Below, piece by piece: positions 14,801 through 26,364 of a stretch of 64,000 nt of DNA. Positions within the stretch are counted from its first letter, which is position 1. The number at the start of each line of letters is the position of its first letter. The notes beneath the pieces were generated by a model. The model was not told the DNA's origin. It worked only from the letters and a program-made list of their open reading frames with translations, and searched no databases. The stretch lies in assembly GCA_921293015.1 (NCBI GenBank), contig OV121088.1, forward strand, positions 6,695,882 to 6,759,881, written 5' to 3'. The translations under genes were made by a program, and so were the position numbers. This stretch comes from Phorcus lineatus. Lineage: Eukaryota; Mollusca; Gastropoda; Trochida; Trochidae.

Positions 14801-16865
14801 AGAAGTAGCAGTAGCACGCTTTTTTATATCAACGTATCCGTAATAATCATTAGTTTATGCAACATCTGATTATCGTCAGAGGGTAGAAACATTTCTTTAC
14901 TAATCCCAATCATCCATAGAGGTAGAAGAAATAATCAAGTATCAAGCAGAAATCATTGTTGTCATTTTTATGTGAACATCTTTTAATCATTTGAGGTAGG
15001 GAAATGGATTGTTATAGGTAAATCGTGATTATTCGTTTTAAACTGCTTCTTTTCATTAAAAGAACATTGTCTTGCATTTGGAAACATGAATTTTAGGGTT
15101 TTGTTTAGATCATTTCATTGATACAAAATAACGCGCTACTGTCCCTTTAAACACATGACCCGGGTCATCTTAGATTAAATGCCTGGTAATCATTAGTCCA
15201 TTATGAAAAATTCCTGGTAATTATTAGTCCATTAGGAAGCCTTTTGTTAATTACTAATTGTTTTGCTTTAATTATGACTTCACTTATTAGGAACATTAGA
15301 CTTAGACTTATAGAAAGGTTCAGTTCAATCTTGATTTGACGATAGGTTTTGATAACTTTTGAATACTTAATTTTTAATTTGATAATCAAATATTTACATT
15401 TTGATACATTTTATGATGACTTTTATCAATACAGCGCAAATCCACATCTAATCACATAAAAAGTTGAAAAGTCATTCAAAATATTTTAAGGCAAAGTTTA
15501 TTCGAGTTACTGAGTTGTGTTATGTAAAATAAGGATGAAAAAAACGTTACTTTCCTGATGCAAAGTAAGCGGCAATCAATTCTTTTTAATGTTTGAAAAC
15601 TTATATAAGTATCTAATTTGCCTGCTATGGATTTTAATTTACTTTGGATTGAAAATTTCCGTAAAGTGTCAAAAAGTAAACACTCGCTCGACAGACGGAT
15701 GTATTTACTGCTGGTAAATAGACGAATCAATAATATAAGATATGCAAACTTTTTTAATATTTCCCGAAGAAATAAATCATATGGTAAATGTATTTTCTTT
15801 AGAGGGTTAATATCTCAAAACCCAACCCATTATCTGTAGTCGTAGAAAAGAAATCAAGCATAAAACGAAAACTGCTGGCGACCATTTTATTAGACACGTT
15901 TATAATTATTTGAAAATGGATTCCCATAGCTTAACTAAACATGGTAAGCTCGTTTTAAAACTAAGTTTTATATCAAAAACATTGTTCATTGTTATTTTCG
16001 TTTTCGTGATTTCTATATGTTTATCTTAAGAAAACATACAACTGTCCCTTGCCTTCCAAAGTGTGCATTACTCTCTCTGAGACATGTGACTCAAACTATC
16101 CTACTTCACCTCAATGAGCTCAAACTCACCCACGCATATCTTTTCCTTTAAGTCTTTTACATTTCTTTTGAACATAAATGACCCTTGATTGGTTTGTTCA
16201 AACAAATCAAAATTTTCATCGAAGGGAACTTTATCATATAACCTTGCACCCGCGTAAGTTTGCATCTGTTGTCATAAAAAGGAGGAAATATTTCACGTTT
16301 TCTTTGTATCAATGTTCATCGGAAGCAGGACATTCGACTCGCTTAACCACAGACGGAAATACATAACAAATGAAACTGATCTTTTAAGTTACAAAAGCAT
16401 TATCATGACATGACAAACTCTATTCAAGCAGTACAAATAAGGCATAACAAAGTGTTATGAATAATTTACCTCTTACGCTTTTCTGAGATGTTAACCTCTC
16501 CTTGACGATCACGAAACATATCTTTTAAAATCAATCGATCTACAAATGTATGAATAAGTAGTAGAAATGGATGCAACGGATAAAGGTAGTCTTGTGGAAA
16601 AGTATACGTCGGTTTTTAATTGACTAAGAACGCTTCGCAGTATCTAATATACACATCAGGGCACTACACACGAATAATATATATCTGCATGGTTGAATGA
16701 TGTCACAACACATCGTACCTAGAGACAACTTACTCATTAGTGTACTCCATAACCAACACAATTTCATAGGTACATTGATAAGGACAGGTATTGAACTTAC
16801 CTTTAAACAGAAATCAGAAGGTTTCCATATCGTGTGACCTAAATCGCACAAGCCGCTACTTCTCA
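3303..16865 (-). CDS. SH3BP2-like PH/SH2 adaptor, partial exon set
   Basis: Five exons are visible, in transcript order: 16865-16801, 12622-12525, then 5152-5092, 4691-4635 and 3476-3303 (stop). The last three join in phase 0 and rebuild most of an SH2 domain. They read GVYLVRDGTKGD (betaB; normally carries the FLVR Arg, here LVRD), KVLVVFAANKTRKFRIEQG (betaC-betaD) and GFYLNSN...SIEELVHHYY...LPGYD...LTTPYQ, with about 13 residues after the domain. The KVLVV strand, the LVHHYY helix and the domain's position at the C-terminus resemble vertebrate SH3BP2, a cytoplasmic adaptor in immune-receptor and Src-type signalling. The two upstream exons join in phase 0. They encode IWKPSDFCLK and IFFHSSDREKANA, like the end of a PH domain before its C-terminal helix. 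The N-terminal PH exons, the start of the SH2 domain and the proline-rich middle were not found. That the PH-like exons belong to the same gene is inference. Confidence 0.62.
5153..7600. other. Intron-like stretch within the SH3BP2-like gene
   Basis: No exon could be supported. Short open frames here lack splice context or family resemblance. The proline-rich exons expected for this gene family should lie between 5.15 and 12.5 kb but were not identified. Confidence 0.35.
7601..7742. mobile_element. 142-bp near-perfect foldback element
   Basis: The two arms, each about 64 bp, are inverted copies. They run from GAATAACCAA at 7601-7610 to TTGGTTATTC at 7733-7742 and share CGAGTGATTACGGGAAATAT. 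The central loop is about 12 bases (TCGCCAAGGCTC). There is no coding capacity. This is the form of a foldback MITE, and the element should extrude as a cruciform or form a long RNA hairpin if transcribed. Confidence 0.75.
7743..12415. other. Intronic stretch with one microsatellite, otherwise featureless
   Basis: Apart from the CAT repeat at 8766-8825, I see no gene or recognisable repeat. The small open frames lack any family similarity. Confidence 0.35.
8766..8825. repeat. (CAT)20 microsatellite
   Basis: Twenty uninterrupted CAT units. Open frames through it appear as poly-His on one strand and poly-Asp on the other; both are artefacts of the repeat. Confidence 0.95.
12416..12451. other. 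Perfect 16-bp stem hairpin followed by a T-run
   Basis: ACAGATATTATTGCCC and its exact inverse GGGCAATAATATCTGT are separated by the tetraloop TCCT and followed directly by seven T. In bacteria this would be called a terminator. Here, just 3' of the PH-like exon in an intron, its meaning is unknown. Confidence 0.8.
12641..13135. repeat. Degenerate 45-bp minisatellite, about 10-11 copies
   Basis: Units begin TGATCAGTGAACGTAAGAAA and continue through an AAAACTGTA segment and an ACAATATGT-like end. Most are 43-45 bp. They diverge progressively, and the last two copies are the most altered. The array lies just upstream (in the gene's sense) of the PH-like exon, inside its intron. Confidence 0.9.
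13136..14398. other. Intronic stretch, no feature seen
   Basis: AT-rich. The 74-codon open frame at 13321-13545 shows no family resemblance or splice context, so it is not annotated. Confidence 0.35.
14399..14524. mobile_element. Compound palindromic element with 29-bp terminal inverted repeats
   Basis: The ends are TTCCTACGCAAAGCTTG... and ...AAGCTTTGCGTAGGAA, and the arms extend inward through ACTATCGCCAGT. Inside lies a second inverted pair, AACTTGGACAGTT and AACTGTCCAAGTT. Between these is a third copy of the AAGCTTAACTATCGCCAGTT segment. A single-arm relative lies at 30509-30556, so this is a dispersed family. Confidence 0.75.
14525..16800. other. Intronic stretch, no feature seen
   Basis: AT-rich sequence between the two PH-like exons' neighbourhoods. 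No exon or repeat could be supported. Confidence 0.3.
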
Positions 16866-18844
16866 CTGAAGCGACCGGTGACTGTACTCAGTATTCAAGG
16901 AAGTTAGACTGAGGCAACCCAATTGAAGATATTTATTGTATTACTATGTACACAAGAGTTACTTCCCTTTGATGTTTACTTTGGAAAGAGGATATAAGAA
17001 GAAATCTTAACTTCACTTGTAAGATACGGTAGAAATTCCCTGAATTTATTTATACACTTCAGTGACTGATCCAGATTTTTCGAAAGGAGTTCCCGGTAAG
17101 AACATACATTTGCAGGATATAAATGATATTCTCTAGTATCACGTTCTGAATGTTTGGGTTGTTTTAAATTTAGAATTGTTTAAAGGCATAATCATTAGTT
17201 GTTGATTTCTCTTTATTTGTTTTTTTTTTGTTAAAAAAACCATTGACGTTTTATACTTATTTTCTATTTACGAAATTAAGACCAGAAATTGACAGGATCC
17301 ATTACTTGACAATCTAACTGTTTTTTCTCTAGAAATAAAAAGAGTGGAATACCTATTAGAAGGAAACATGCTATATTTTTAAAAGAATAAACTCGTCAAA
17401 CTTCGCTAGAAACATAAATGTAAACTTGAGTTTAAGTTTTGTTTCATACTTTTACATAGATGACTCCGGTAAATGACACCGTCTCCATGCAGTCCACTAA
17501 AGCAAAAACGCTGATCTGATGAATGATTGATGATGAGACTTTAAAAGCTTCATAATTCCAACGGAATATATTCTATGATAGAAAAGTTTTGTTGATCACT
17601 ATCAGAATGTTTTATAATTTTTTCAAGTTAATGTTTTGGTGAAGTAAAATAACATTTCAGAATAAATTTTTCATTACTATACATCCTTCAACGAGAAAAT
17701 GTAGACCGCCGCTAAGGTAACAGTTCAGACGTTAGCTGCGAATAGATATCTATAAACAATATTCAACATGATAATTACTTTCATCTGGTGTGTTCCATAC
17801 AGCAAACAAGATGTATCCTTATGTACTGGAAATGTGTACTGCATACACCCTTAAGCATATCCGTCGACAGTAATAATAAAATACCAACGCAACCCAAAAG
17901 CAAGAAATAATGTTTCTTCTTTGATATTCCAATTATAACAGTATCCATCAAAGACACCTGTCATACATTGAATTGACAAACTACTAACTTTCCTAAAAGC
18001 ACGAAATACATTAATATGAACTAATCATTTCAAACAAAACCGTAAATGAACATATAGCTATGAAGTTTGATGTGGTCACTTGACGTCCGGAAATAAATCA
18101 TCTCATAGGGCGACACTGTGTCATTCCTGGGCCGTGGTAACCGCTCCCTGACAGTGGTGTTACTGTACTGATAAAACAACAATGACAGGTATTTGTGTAA
18201 ATGACCGGCCACATCCGTGAGAGATACATAGAAAATGGTTCACATTTAGTTCATATGTATGTGTCAGTTATACAGGATACTTTGGATACCGTTTAATTAT
18301 ATCATTCCTTGAATAACCTTGTTTTGAAATGCATGTTGATTCTTTGAAAACTATCAATTGGAAAATGAAAATTAAGACAATATCCAAATTTTTAAGAACG
18401 ACAAAATTATTGTTTTGTTTAATTTGTATGATGAACGGACCCTGTGCATTGACCTTCAACAAGTATGTTAATTTCACTTGTAACATTCTTTGTGATCCAC
18501 TACGTCACATAAATCTCAAATGGAGTAATTCCCATCTTGCGTAATTAATAAGGTATATAAATATATATACAACTATTCACATTTATTGTGTCTCGTTGAA
18601 ATCGTAGTGTGTGTGATGTTGTGAATGTGTTAACCAGATATGTCATTGCCGTGACCTGCTAAGTGGTAATGGACATTTTCCAGTGATGACAAGTTTCGTG
18701 TTGTTAACATACAATCGATCTTTACCCGAATAACGGAGATGAATCGAAACGGCGCGAGTATGCATCTCAAAACAACATATGATCGACAAGTTTGCCGAGT
18801 GCTTTGAGAGGTTTGAAAAGTGAAAAATAAATAATTTCGATTAA
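16866..18844. other. Upstream region of the SH3BP2-like gene
   Basis: The first PH exons of the adaptor would be expected here or further upstream. A weak candidate exon lies near 18070-18170 on the - strand, after acceptor TTGTTTTATCAG and with an open frame containing RERLPRPRNDTVSPYEMIYF. It lacks a good donor, so it is not called. Confidence 0.25.
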
Positions 18845-19015
18845 AACTGAGCAGAGCGAGATAGCGGGATGGTCAGCGCTTTCGGCTTTGGATCAACAGG
18901 TTCGGGGTTCGTGTCCCGCCAGGGGCTCGGCAACTTTGTCTGCAGTAAAGAACTGTTCTACATTAAGTACGGTTTCAGTACCAAATGCTACCAAAACGCC
19001 TCACCTCACCTCATA
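18845..19015 (+). repeat. tRNA-derived SINE
   Basis: A degenerate A box (TAGCGGGATGGTC, near 18862) and a B box (GGTTCGTGTCC, 18906-18916) are spaced as in a Pol III promoter. A body and a CCTCACCTCACCTCA-like tail follow. The 61-codon open frame overlapping it is spurious. Confidence 0.65.
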
Positions 19016-19631
19016 GTGAGCCATGAAAGAATTGCATTTCTATTTTGTTACTAAAATATATTTAAAGAAACTTATGGTTAAAGGAAGCCAAACTAGAATG
19101 TTATGGAGATCAACCCTTTCTGGATAATTTGGTTATTCAAAGCCGATTTTGAGTTTCACTGTCGATGAGGATACAAATTTGGTCATAAGAGATTCCAAAA
19201 CGCCAGACCATTAACGTTAACCCTTATCGTTTCATTTATATTATATCATATGTGAAATGTATTGTAGAACTTCATATCGACATTTGTAGCACAGCCTTGA
19301 GTATATACATGTGTTTTGTCTTCATTTGACGTAGTATGGATATAGTACTCCACAGAAAGTGTCTCATGTTCTATCAATATCTAAAAGAAAACCAATTCAT
19401 TATTTATAAAATGAAGTTTATTTCAGTTAAGGAGTTTCAAGATAGCCTCACTCCGAAACAAAACCACTTATGACATCCTATTATAAAGTGAATATTTGAA
19501 TGACGTTGTATGGTTGAATGTCTTATCTCATCGGGCTGAATTTCATAAAATATCAGTCAGTTAAATATCTGATTGTATTTGTACCCATTAAATTATTATT
19601 TTATAATTTACAATATGATAAAATTTGTTGC

Positions 19632-19866
19632 AGTAGAGAACAGTTCTACACGCAGTCAAGTTTGGGTGCAATGCTGCACTGAGTTTCAGCGCAGTATAAC
19701 CCATGGTTCGCTAGTTCCAGCCGATGCTTGCAGGTTTCACCGCAATGCAAAGCCACAATGGTGTTGCGCGCTTTCTCCCTGCAATAATATTAGCAGCCGC
19801 GATATAAATGAAATAATCTTGAAAGCGACGTTAAACCCAAACTCACTCACTTACTCACTCATAATA
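19632..19866 (+). repeat. SINE with gastropod-type 3' tail
   Basis: The 3' portion reads CCCTGCAATAATATTAGCAG, then a ...GAAAGCGACGTTAAACCCAA segment and (ACTC)n. The same tail occurs at 40.85 kb. The GGCGTTAAAC-(ACTC)n ending is what I associate with gastropod SINEs. The 5' limit is approximate. Confidence 0.7.
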
Positions 19867-20006
19867 AAACATAGTATTTTGAGAATGTATCTTCTCATTT
19901 GTACAACATGTTCTCAATGGTGGTATACACAGATATTTGTTTTATTGTTTTAGTTAAACACATGGCGATTCCTTTAAGCCAGATGAGGTGTACCTTGAAA
20001 CCTTTA

Positions 20007-21146
20007 TTATGCATAAGAAGCTTTGACTCTGTTTCGCACCATCGATGGACACATTCCTCTGAGCAGTTGCAGACGAAGATCTTTTATTCGCCAAATATAA
20101 ACGATGGGATTGATAACGCTGTTTATCAGCACTAGAGATGAGACCAAATTCATTACATTCAGGGCCCAAAGTTCGTTGCGAAAATGAGGATTTACCCCCA
20201 GGAATATGAAATAAACATATTGCGGAATATTAGTCACTAAAAATGGAATAACGATGCTAGATGAGGTCAGAGTGGCTTTAAGATGCATTTTGATGCCCTG
20301 GATATACTTATCTCTGCCTACGAAGTTCGGAATGATCTTTTTGATGTGCTCTCTTGCGATTTGGAAGAGAATAAGGTTAGATACAATGATCACCAAAATG
20401 ATCAGCAAACTAGGGGCACCAAATATCACAAGAGTCTTTGGCGTTGTCAAAAGTAAAAAGTTGCATTCATAGATTCCAAAATCTACATACAAAAATCCTA
20501 ACACGATAATTAGAATCGGATTACCCCAACAGAAAAGCAACGTTAAAATCTGATGTTTTGTCGTATTGAGATCTTGATATTTGTAAGGCATCTTCAAAGC
20601 AACTATTCGATCTATCGACAGCAAGGCTACTGTTGACAAGGAAACCGCTGAGGCTGAACTCAATATTGCGTATCGAATGATACACTCGGTGGCACTACGA
20701 TAGAAGATATACACCGTTATACCATGGTAAGTATAGATAAGACCAACAATAGTATCACTGATCAGTTGGTTGATAAGTAAAATCTTCTGAATTTTCTTGA
20801 GTCCACTGCTTTTGAAGAGTGCAGTCACAGTGATGGCATTGGCTACTGTGACGAAGATACTAACTACAGCTTGTATCACAGATACCCATACCGGGGTATC
20901 ATCGGCACATATCACGCATGGTTGACTCTCAGATTGGTTGCTTGTTCCATTTAGGCTAAAGTTCCTACTGCCACTGGTAATGAGACCTTCAAATATGATT
21001 GTTGCATTTACAATCCCTGTGGTGTTGGATAAACCATTAAGTGTGGTGAACATATCCGTAAAAGAAGCATTTGAGGATTCCAGGAGATTAGTCGCGGTAG
21101 TTAGACTGTCAGGTGTATTAAATACTTCTTTCGAAGTGGTAGACAT
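20007..21146 (-). CDS. Rhodopsin-family G-protein-coupled receptor, single coding exon
   Basis: The 379-residue open frame has seven membrane segments: TM1 about 87-112, TM2 122-147 (D131), TM3 155-181, TM4 200-221, TM5 238-262, TM6 292-317 and TM7 326-351. Class A hallmarks are Cys155 and Cys228 (the TM3-ECL2 disulfide pair), DRI at 179-181 in place of DRY, and NPIVY at 346-350. The N-terminus is about 85 residues, Ser/Thr-rich, with six N-glycosylation sequons (N26, N41, N47, N62, N66, N70) and no signal peptide. TM6 lacks the usual CWxP and reads SIVIPFLVTNIPQ. A short basic C-tail follows. It should signal through heterotrimeric G proteins at the plasma membrane. The ligand cannot be inferred; it resembles the large, divergent, orphan peptide/amine-type sets of lophotrochozoans. 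The absence of coding introns suggests retroposition or lineage expansion. Confidence 0.9.
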   Translation of the reverse strand: MSTTSKEVFNTPDSLTTATNLLESSNASFTDMFTTLNGLSNTTGIVNATIIFEGLITSGSRNFSLNGTSNQSESQPCVICADDTPVWVSVIQAVVSIFVTVANAITVTALFKSSGLKKIQKILLINQLISDTIVGLIYTYHGITVYIFYRSATECIIRYAILSSASAVSLSTVALLSIDRIVALKMPYKYQDLNTTKHQILTLLFCWGNPILIIVLGFLYVDFGIYECNFLLLTTPKTLVIFGAPSLLIILVIIVSNLILFQIAREHIKKIIPNFVGRDKYIQGIKMHLKATLTSSSIVIPFLVTNIPQYVYFIFLGVNPHFRNELWALNVMNLVSSLVLINSVINPIVYIWRIKDLRLQLLRGMCPSMVRNRVKASYA

Positions 21147-22016
21147 ATTGTCAAAAGTATTTTGTGACTAAAGTGAGACGTCGGTTATTGATAAGATGTT
21201 CATTTTTATAAAATTGTCATCTTCCTTTATTTTGTTATTTCCTTCATTTACCGTTCAGTTAGTTCAGTATTGTTGTAGTGAAAGTCAACATAATTATGTA
21301 TTTTCTCGTGGGATTGACGAAACTGAACAGCTAGATAAGCAATGATCATATTTCTCATTTCTCTCTTAAGCTTTCTCTTCCATACGAGGATTTTGCTGAT
21401 TAATCAGAAGAGATTAGACCTTCTCCATTGTGTATGGTCGTATTACTCCAGACACTCTCATCTGAAACAGAAATGTGACCAACGCATTAATAATATAAGT
21501 AAAACCTAATCACAGATTTGCAAGTTCTCATCAACCGTCTTCAAAATATTTTTGCAATCGCAAATATCTGAGAATAAAGAAATTCACCTTTGCTTTTGTT
21601 AATCTGCTTCACAAGTTTTTAAAACATCGAATATATCCTCGACAATTTCCTAACGACAACATGATGGAACTGTGACTTTCCAGAATCAATATATATGTTA
21701 GGTAACATTTTTTTTCAAAGATAATGCGCTATAAAAGACTTATACTGCTTTTCCTTATGAACTACAGATAAAGCAATACCCTTGATCTGCTGTTAGTCAT
21801 GACTATGCATTTGTATCTAAAACTATTCGAATGACGTTGAATACTATAACCTATGATTTCAGAATTAACAAAATCAACCAAATGAAGTCTTCATGTAATA
21901 TTGAAAAAAATCGCGTTGATTACACTACATATTACATAAGTTCATTTAATCGCTAATCCTTTCGAAAATACCACCGAGTTTTGTACTGGCATACAATTGC
22001 TTCATGAGTTAACATA

Positions 22017-22641
22017 TACAGCTGCATACCAAAAGTTTGTTCACATTCTTTCGTATCCTAGTAAAATATAATGTAATTTGGGGTGTCTTTGAGGCATCAT
22101 AGCATATTGAAAAAGAAACGGATACCGTTGAATTTTCAATACAGAAGTGAAGATTCTTTAACGTAAACTTAAAACCATACTCAACAGTTAACCATAGCAC
22201 TTTCGGCAGGTCATTAAAGTGACCAGGGGTAAAAATTCCGAAAATACTCATTTTGATTTTTCGCTACAAAATCAATTTGAAGTGATCAATAGCTTTCAAC
22301 ACAACTTATGTATGTTCCAAGGCAATACGTCAATGTGACTGTATTGATATTTTTTTCTCAGAGATTGGAACTGGAATATTTTAATCGAAATTTCAGGAAA
22401 TCAGAATTTCGAAAATATTACCCCTTCTGTCTATTTCATCATGCCAAAATTCGAATTATTGAATGAGAGACAAGACGACTCGAAAATAAGTTAGAAAATG
22501 GCTATTCAACACATGGACAAAAGATTATTAATTGTCAGATTTGCTGAAGTTATTTAATTGACGTCTAAACAAAACCAAAATTACATGATATTTGCACTAC
22601 GATACAGTGGCACGTGAATAAACTTTTGATATGCAGTTGTA
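22017..22641. mobile_element. Tc1/mariner-type MITE, 625 bp
   Basis: Terminal inverted repeats of about 28 bp begin TACAGCTGCATACCAAAAGT and end with the inverse, ATATGCAGTTGTA. They are flanked by TA. A second, inverted copy lies at 61580-62212 and shares internal segments (for example GACCAGGGGT and ATGATATTTGCACTA). There is no transposase reading frame. TA target duplication and TIR form point to Tc1/mariner mobilisation. Confidence 0.8.
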
Positions 22642-24009
22642 TATGTCATAGAAAATTACCTGTCAAAACTTTTCTTAAAATTAGGAATTATAAATTTGCC
22701 TATTCAAAAACAATATTTGCATATAATGTTCATCAAGCAAAACGAAACATATCTCACTTTAATTCCATCAATAAATTTAGTTTAATATCTTATCAACACA
22801 CCGTAGTTTTTGCGAAATAAAGTAATCTTTCGAAAAGGGCTAAAGGTATCAAAAACCGAAACAATTTTATCAATACAATGATGTAAAAAACAAACGATGT
22901 TTCTATATGTTTAAAGTATATGTAAACATAGATAATATACATTGTATGTATGCTTCATGTGGAAATTTTTAACAGACCGACAAAAACCTTTCCCTCAAAA
23001 CATATCAAAACAGGCACCTAAAATATAGCGGTCTACGAGCAGGGGCTATTGTAGGGATTTTTTTTATCTGTATATATGCAAGACCACATACATGCAGGGA
23101 TTGGTGCAACATAGTGAATCCTTTCGAACATATTTACCTGGACAGGTGACATTTGTTCGTTTAAAGGATTTCAACACGGAATCAGGAGGTCTAGTGCATT
23201 TTGTATTCAACACTGTGTTCATGATTCATACACCGATATTTACCAACTAGATAATTTTTTCAATTAATATCACTTAAAACAAGACCCCATTCTTTTCTGT
23301 CATAAATGTTTAAAAAGCATATTCACAACTGTACATACATGGTGTGTATGGATCAAAGTGAATGAAATTCAGATGTTGACACAATCATCAAACACCTTCT
23401 ATTTTCATAGCCATTTCAGTTGCAATTGAACGTGTAAAGGATTTTTTTAAAATCCTGTATGTTTAAGATAATAGTTAGTGGCAATATACGCTGTTTGGCC
23501 TTGTCCTTTTTGTACCTAAGGTTTTCTTTTAAAACAACAATCGTCATAAATGATATTTGTTTTCCTTGCATGATCCTGATTCAGAATAATTTGAAAATCA
23601 TCGTTACAAAATATTACTGTGTTACGAAGACTTTCTCCGGCATAATGTAGTATTATTAAATACTCGAAACATAATCTTGGCATTACTAATCTGATTTTCC
23701 ATGTTAATGGAAGTCATTATAATTTATTAGAACCAAACCCCGTCTTGATATTTTCTTGACAATCTTATTTCCAAATTATTTGATAAACTACCACAACATG
23801 TCCTGCCTACATATCATCGCAAAATAAAAACGAGATCTGAAAACCATTTAGAATTATCATTTGTCTCCAGAGTTTAAACTATTGGTAAGAGTGCAGTTTA
23901 TAATATTCCTTTTCGAGAATGCGTTTTTCAAGATCAATATAAGATCTCAACTAGTAAAACAAAGAGAGTTGGTTTCAGAACGAAATAATGGTACAAATGC
24001 TTTACTTAC
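22642..24009. other. Intergenic or intronic stretch, no feature seen
   Basis: AT-rich and without a convincing exon or repeat. It may be the 5' UTR intron of the GPCR gene. Confidence 0.3.
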
Positions 24010-24666
24010 CCCCTCTGTTCCACTCCTTGCCTGTTGAGTCCAGCTTGTGATTTGGCACTTCAACACGTCAGCAACAGGTACGTACGTAGTTTGATTAAGA
24101 AAACGCCTTCAATCAATATTAACACACCCATGTCCCTGTTCCATCACCTGAATCTAAACAGTAATGATGAAATGACATTGATTTTGTCCTGCGATAGATG
24201 CAGTACTATTCATCATATTCATTGGTCTGATGTTACATATGAACAATGATTACGGAGGTACGATGCAAGTCCGAACTCATCTCTATCTCTCTCGCTGGCT
24301 AAGATAAGTCCTTCTGCATTGCAACAGACTTCGTCTTATGAAGCCTTCATCGACAATTAGTATCCGACATGAATGCATTCATTCACTAACAGTCTTAAAC
24401 TGTTGTTCTCGACCCAAAGGCGAATCCTCTCATCTGATCTTGTCCTCAATGGACTGATAGTCCAGTTTGATTATCGACAGTTATGATTCACTGGATAAAG
24501 GCAGAGGGTAGGATGTGATCGAAGTTATTGTCATTTTACAATTTTGTTTGAGTCATATATGGCAAACTTTATCAAAAGTGCAATTTTATTGAGAAGTTTT
24601 GACTGCTGCTGAAAGTTGTCATTTTGATGCTTATCGGTTCAGTATTGAAACCAAATAAAGGTACAA

Positions 24667-24790
24667 TTCCTGATAATGATCGAAAACCGGACAATGAGTA
24701 GCGCTCGCGTCAATTGATATAACGTAATTATCGAAATATACTCTTGGCAGGCAGAACGATTGAAGTTGGTATTGCATAATCAACACGCAT
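24667..24790. repeat. Fragment of the TTAA-flanked MITE family
   Basis: The segment beginning AATGATCGAAAACCGGACA and running through CGTCAATTGATATAACGTAA matches the internal part of the MITE copy at 61.36-61.46 kb. No terminal repeat is left. Confidence 0.5.
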
Positions 24791-25017
24791 GTTAATTAAT
24801 GGAAAAGGATTGGATTTGTGAAAACTAATCCATGATGGTGACGTTATTCAATTTGGTTAACAGTGGATAATTTTCGAAAAATCTACTGTTGTCGACTGTA
24901 TAGCTACTGTTGGGTGTCAAGTTTGTTTTAAGTTATACAGATTCTACTCATATGCTTCAACAATGAGAAATTTAAAACGTCTCAAATATGGAAACAACTT
25001 TTGAAAGTACTCGAGTC

Positions 25018-25092
25018 AAGTCTCGAACGTGCAACCTTCCGATTGTTAGATCAGCAACATTATCCGCTACGCTACGGAGAGCTTACAAATTA
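25018..25092 (-). repeat. tRNA-like SINE head or tRNA relic
   Basis: On the - strand it reads CCGTAGCGTAGCGGATAATG (A-box region), an anticodon-like loop containing CTAACA, and a B box at CGTTCGAGACT. The arrangement resembles a valine tRNA, but the anticodon loop and acceptor stem are degenerate. A functional tRNA is therefore unlikely. Confidence 0.5.
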
Positions 25093-25489
25093 AATTAAGG
25101 CACCGAAACACGTTTTCATACTGAAATAAAGTGATCTTACGAAATAAATAGCAAGACAATATCTTTATCAATACAGAGATCTCTGAATTGAACCTGCTAA
25201 ATTTGGTTAGGCAATGCTGATTCATTTACCTCCTTCAAAGGATTTCAACGCTAAAATGGCCGCATGCAGTTTTTGCTTTATACACAACACCATTTTCTTC
25301 GATTACGGGAAATCAGAATGAATGTTGAGATGTTTAACTCTCTGGATAGAATCCAGTCCTGCATTCTTTATTTGAGGTTAACTGATAATTTTTAAAGAAT
25401 ACACAACTTCGATTACATTCTCCATCTTTATCCGTGGAAATTTCTAATTTCGAGCCCAACGTACCTTTATTGTAAATTTCGATGCTCAC

Positions 25490-25783
25490 TCATCGGAAAT
25501 GGGATACGAACTTCAAGTTACACCCTTCATAAACTGGATTTATCTCATTTTCAGTAAGCCATCCTCGAAGCCCGTATTTCAGACAACAATATACATTTTG
25601 GTTGGTTTTACCTCCTTCTGACAGATACAGATGTATCTTGATGTGTTCATTGCCGCTAAAATCAATTTTGATAGTGTTAATTATAATTGCATTGCAACAG
25701 GATTGCCTGCTGTGAAAAATCAGAGGGTGTATAATCTGGTTATACAGTCTTCTGTTTACTTCCTCTAACGCGCAAGAATTCAC
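25490..25783 (-). CDS. Unrecognised 97-codon open frame
   Basis: The frame ends in a plausible coding stretch (GLRGWLTENEINPVYEGC) and contains a possible internal acceptor (GATTTTTCACAG). I find no family and no upstream exon. It could be a last exon or chance; it is included because its composition looks less random than its surroundings. Confidence 0.2.
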   Translation of the reverse strand: MNSCALEEVNRRLYNQIIHPLIFHSRQSCCNAIIINTIKIDFSGNEHIKIHLYLSEGGKTNQNVYCCLKYGLRGWLTENEINPVYEGCNLKFVSHFR

Positions 25784-26364
25784 TAGTTACCTAGCAACAA
25801 TATTCTTGTCTTGTCTGCCGGACATTTTTAGAAAAGATAACATTATTGTGATTAACATTGCACAAATATATACAATTCCAATTTAATAAACGTATGCAAC
25901 TTCGTAACACGGTCAAACACGGCGAAACCCCGACAGTTCATGAAGGCAGGCATTCAACAACACGGCGTTAGGGCTAGGCTGGTGATGGTTTGAAACAAAG
26001 ACGGAAGAAATATTACACCAAATTCATCAAAATTAAAATTTTACTCACCTCATAACTTTATTCAAAACATCAATGCCTTAATATCGACTTTAAAAAAATT
26101 AAAATATTGCAGAAATTATTCCGACCGCCGACGCTGGTCGAGAAATACTAACGTGGACTGAAAAGAGTGAGCTTCCTTGAAAGCATTTGGAAATTGTCGG
26201 TAATGTCCGAGGCTTACTTCAAGTAACGTTATTCGAGATTCTCAAGTACGTCATCTCTGTATTAATGTCAGTCCGTGGAAATCGTGCACGGGCATCCATG
26301 ACACAGCACAATCGAGCTAACGCGAAAGAATATAGTTCAAATTAAATCGTTGTTATGGTAGAAT

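Larger units (their letters stand above)
21461..24010 (-). other. Possible 5' UTR intron of the GPCR gene
   Basis: A strong acceptor (TTTCTGTTTCAG, ending at 21462) lies about 315 bases upstream of the GPCR start. A strong donor (GG|GTAAGT) sits at 24010/24009 on the same strand. Together they suggest an upstream non-coding exon at about 24010 and above, spliced to the coding exon. This is inference from splice motifs only. Confidence 0.3.

Noticed and set aside
18030..18212. Candidate upstream PH exon of the SH3BP2-like gene
   Set aside because: There is a fair acceptor and coding-like frame, but no acceptable donor in the needed phase and no clear PH strand pattern.
19573..19953. 126-codon open frame on the + strand
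   Set aside because: It runs through a SINE with its ACTC tail, so the frame is accidental.
20254..21171. Open frames on the + strand over the GPCR
   Set aside because: Antisense shadows of the receptor coding sequence.
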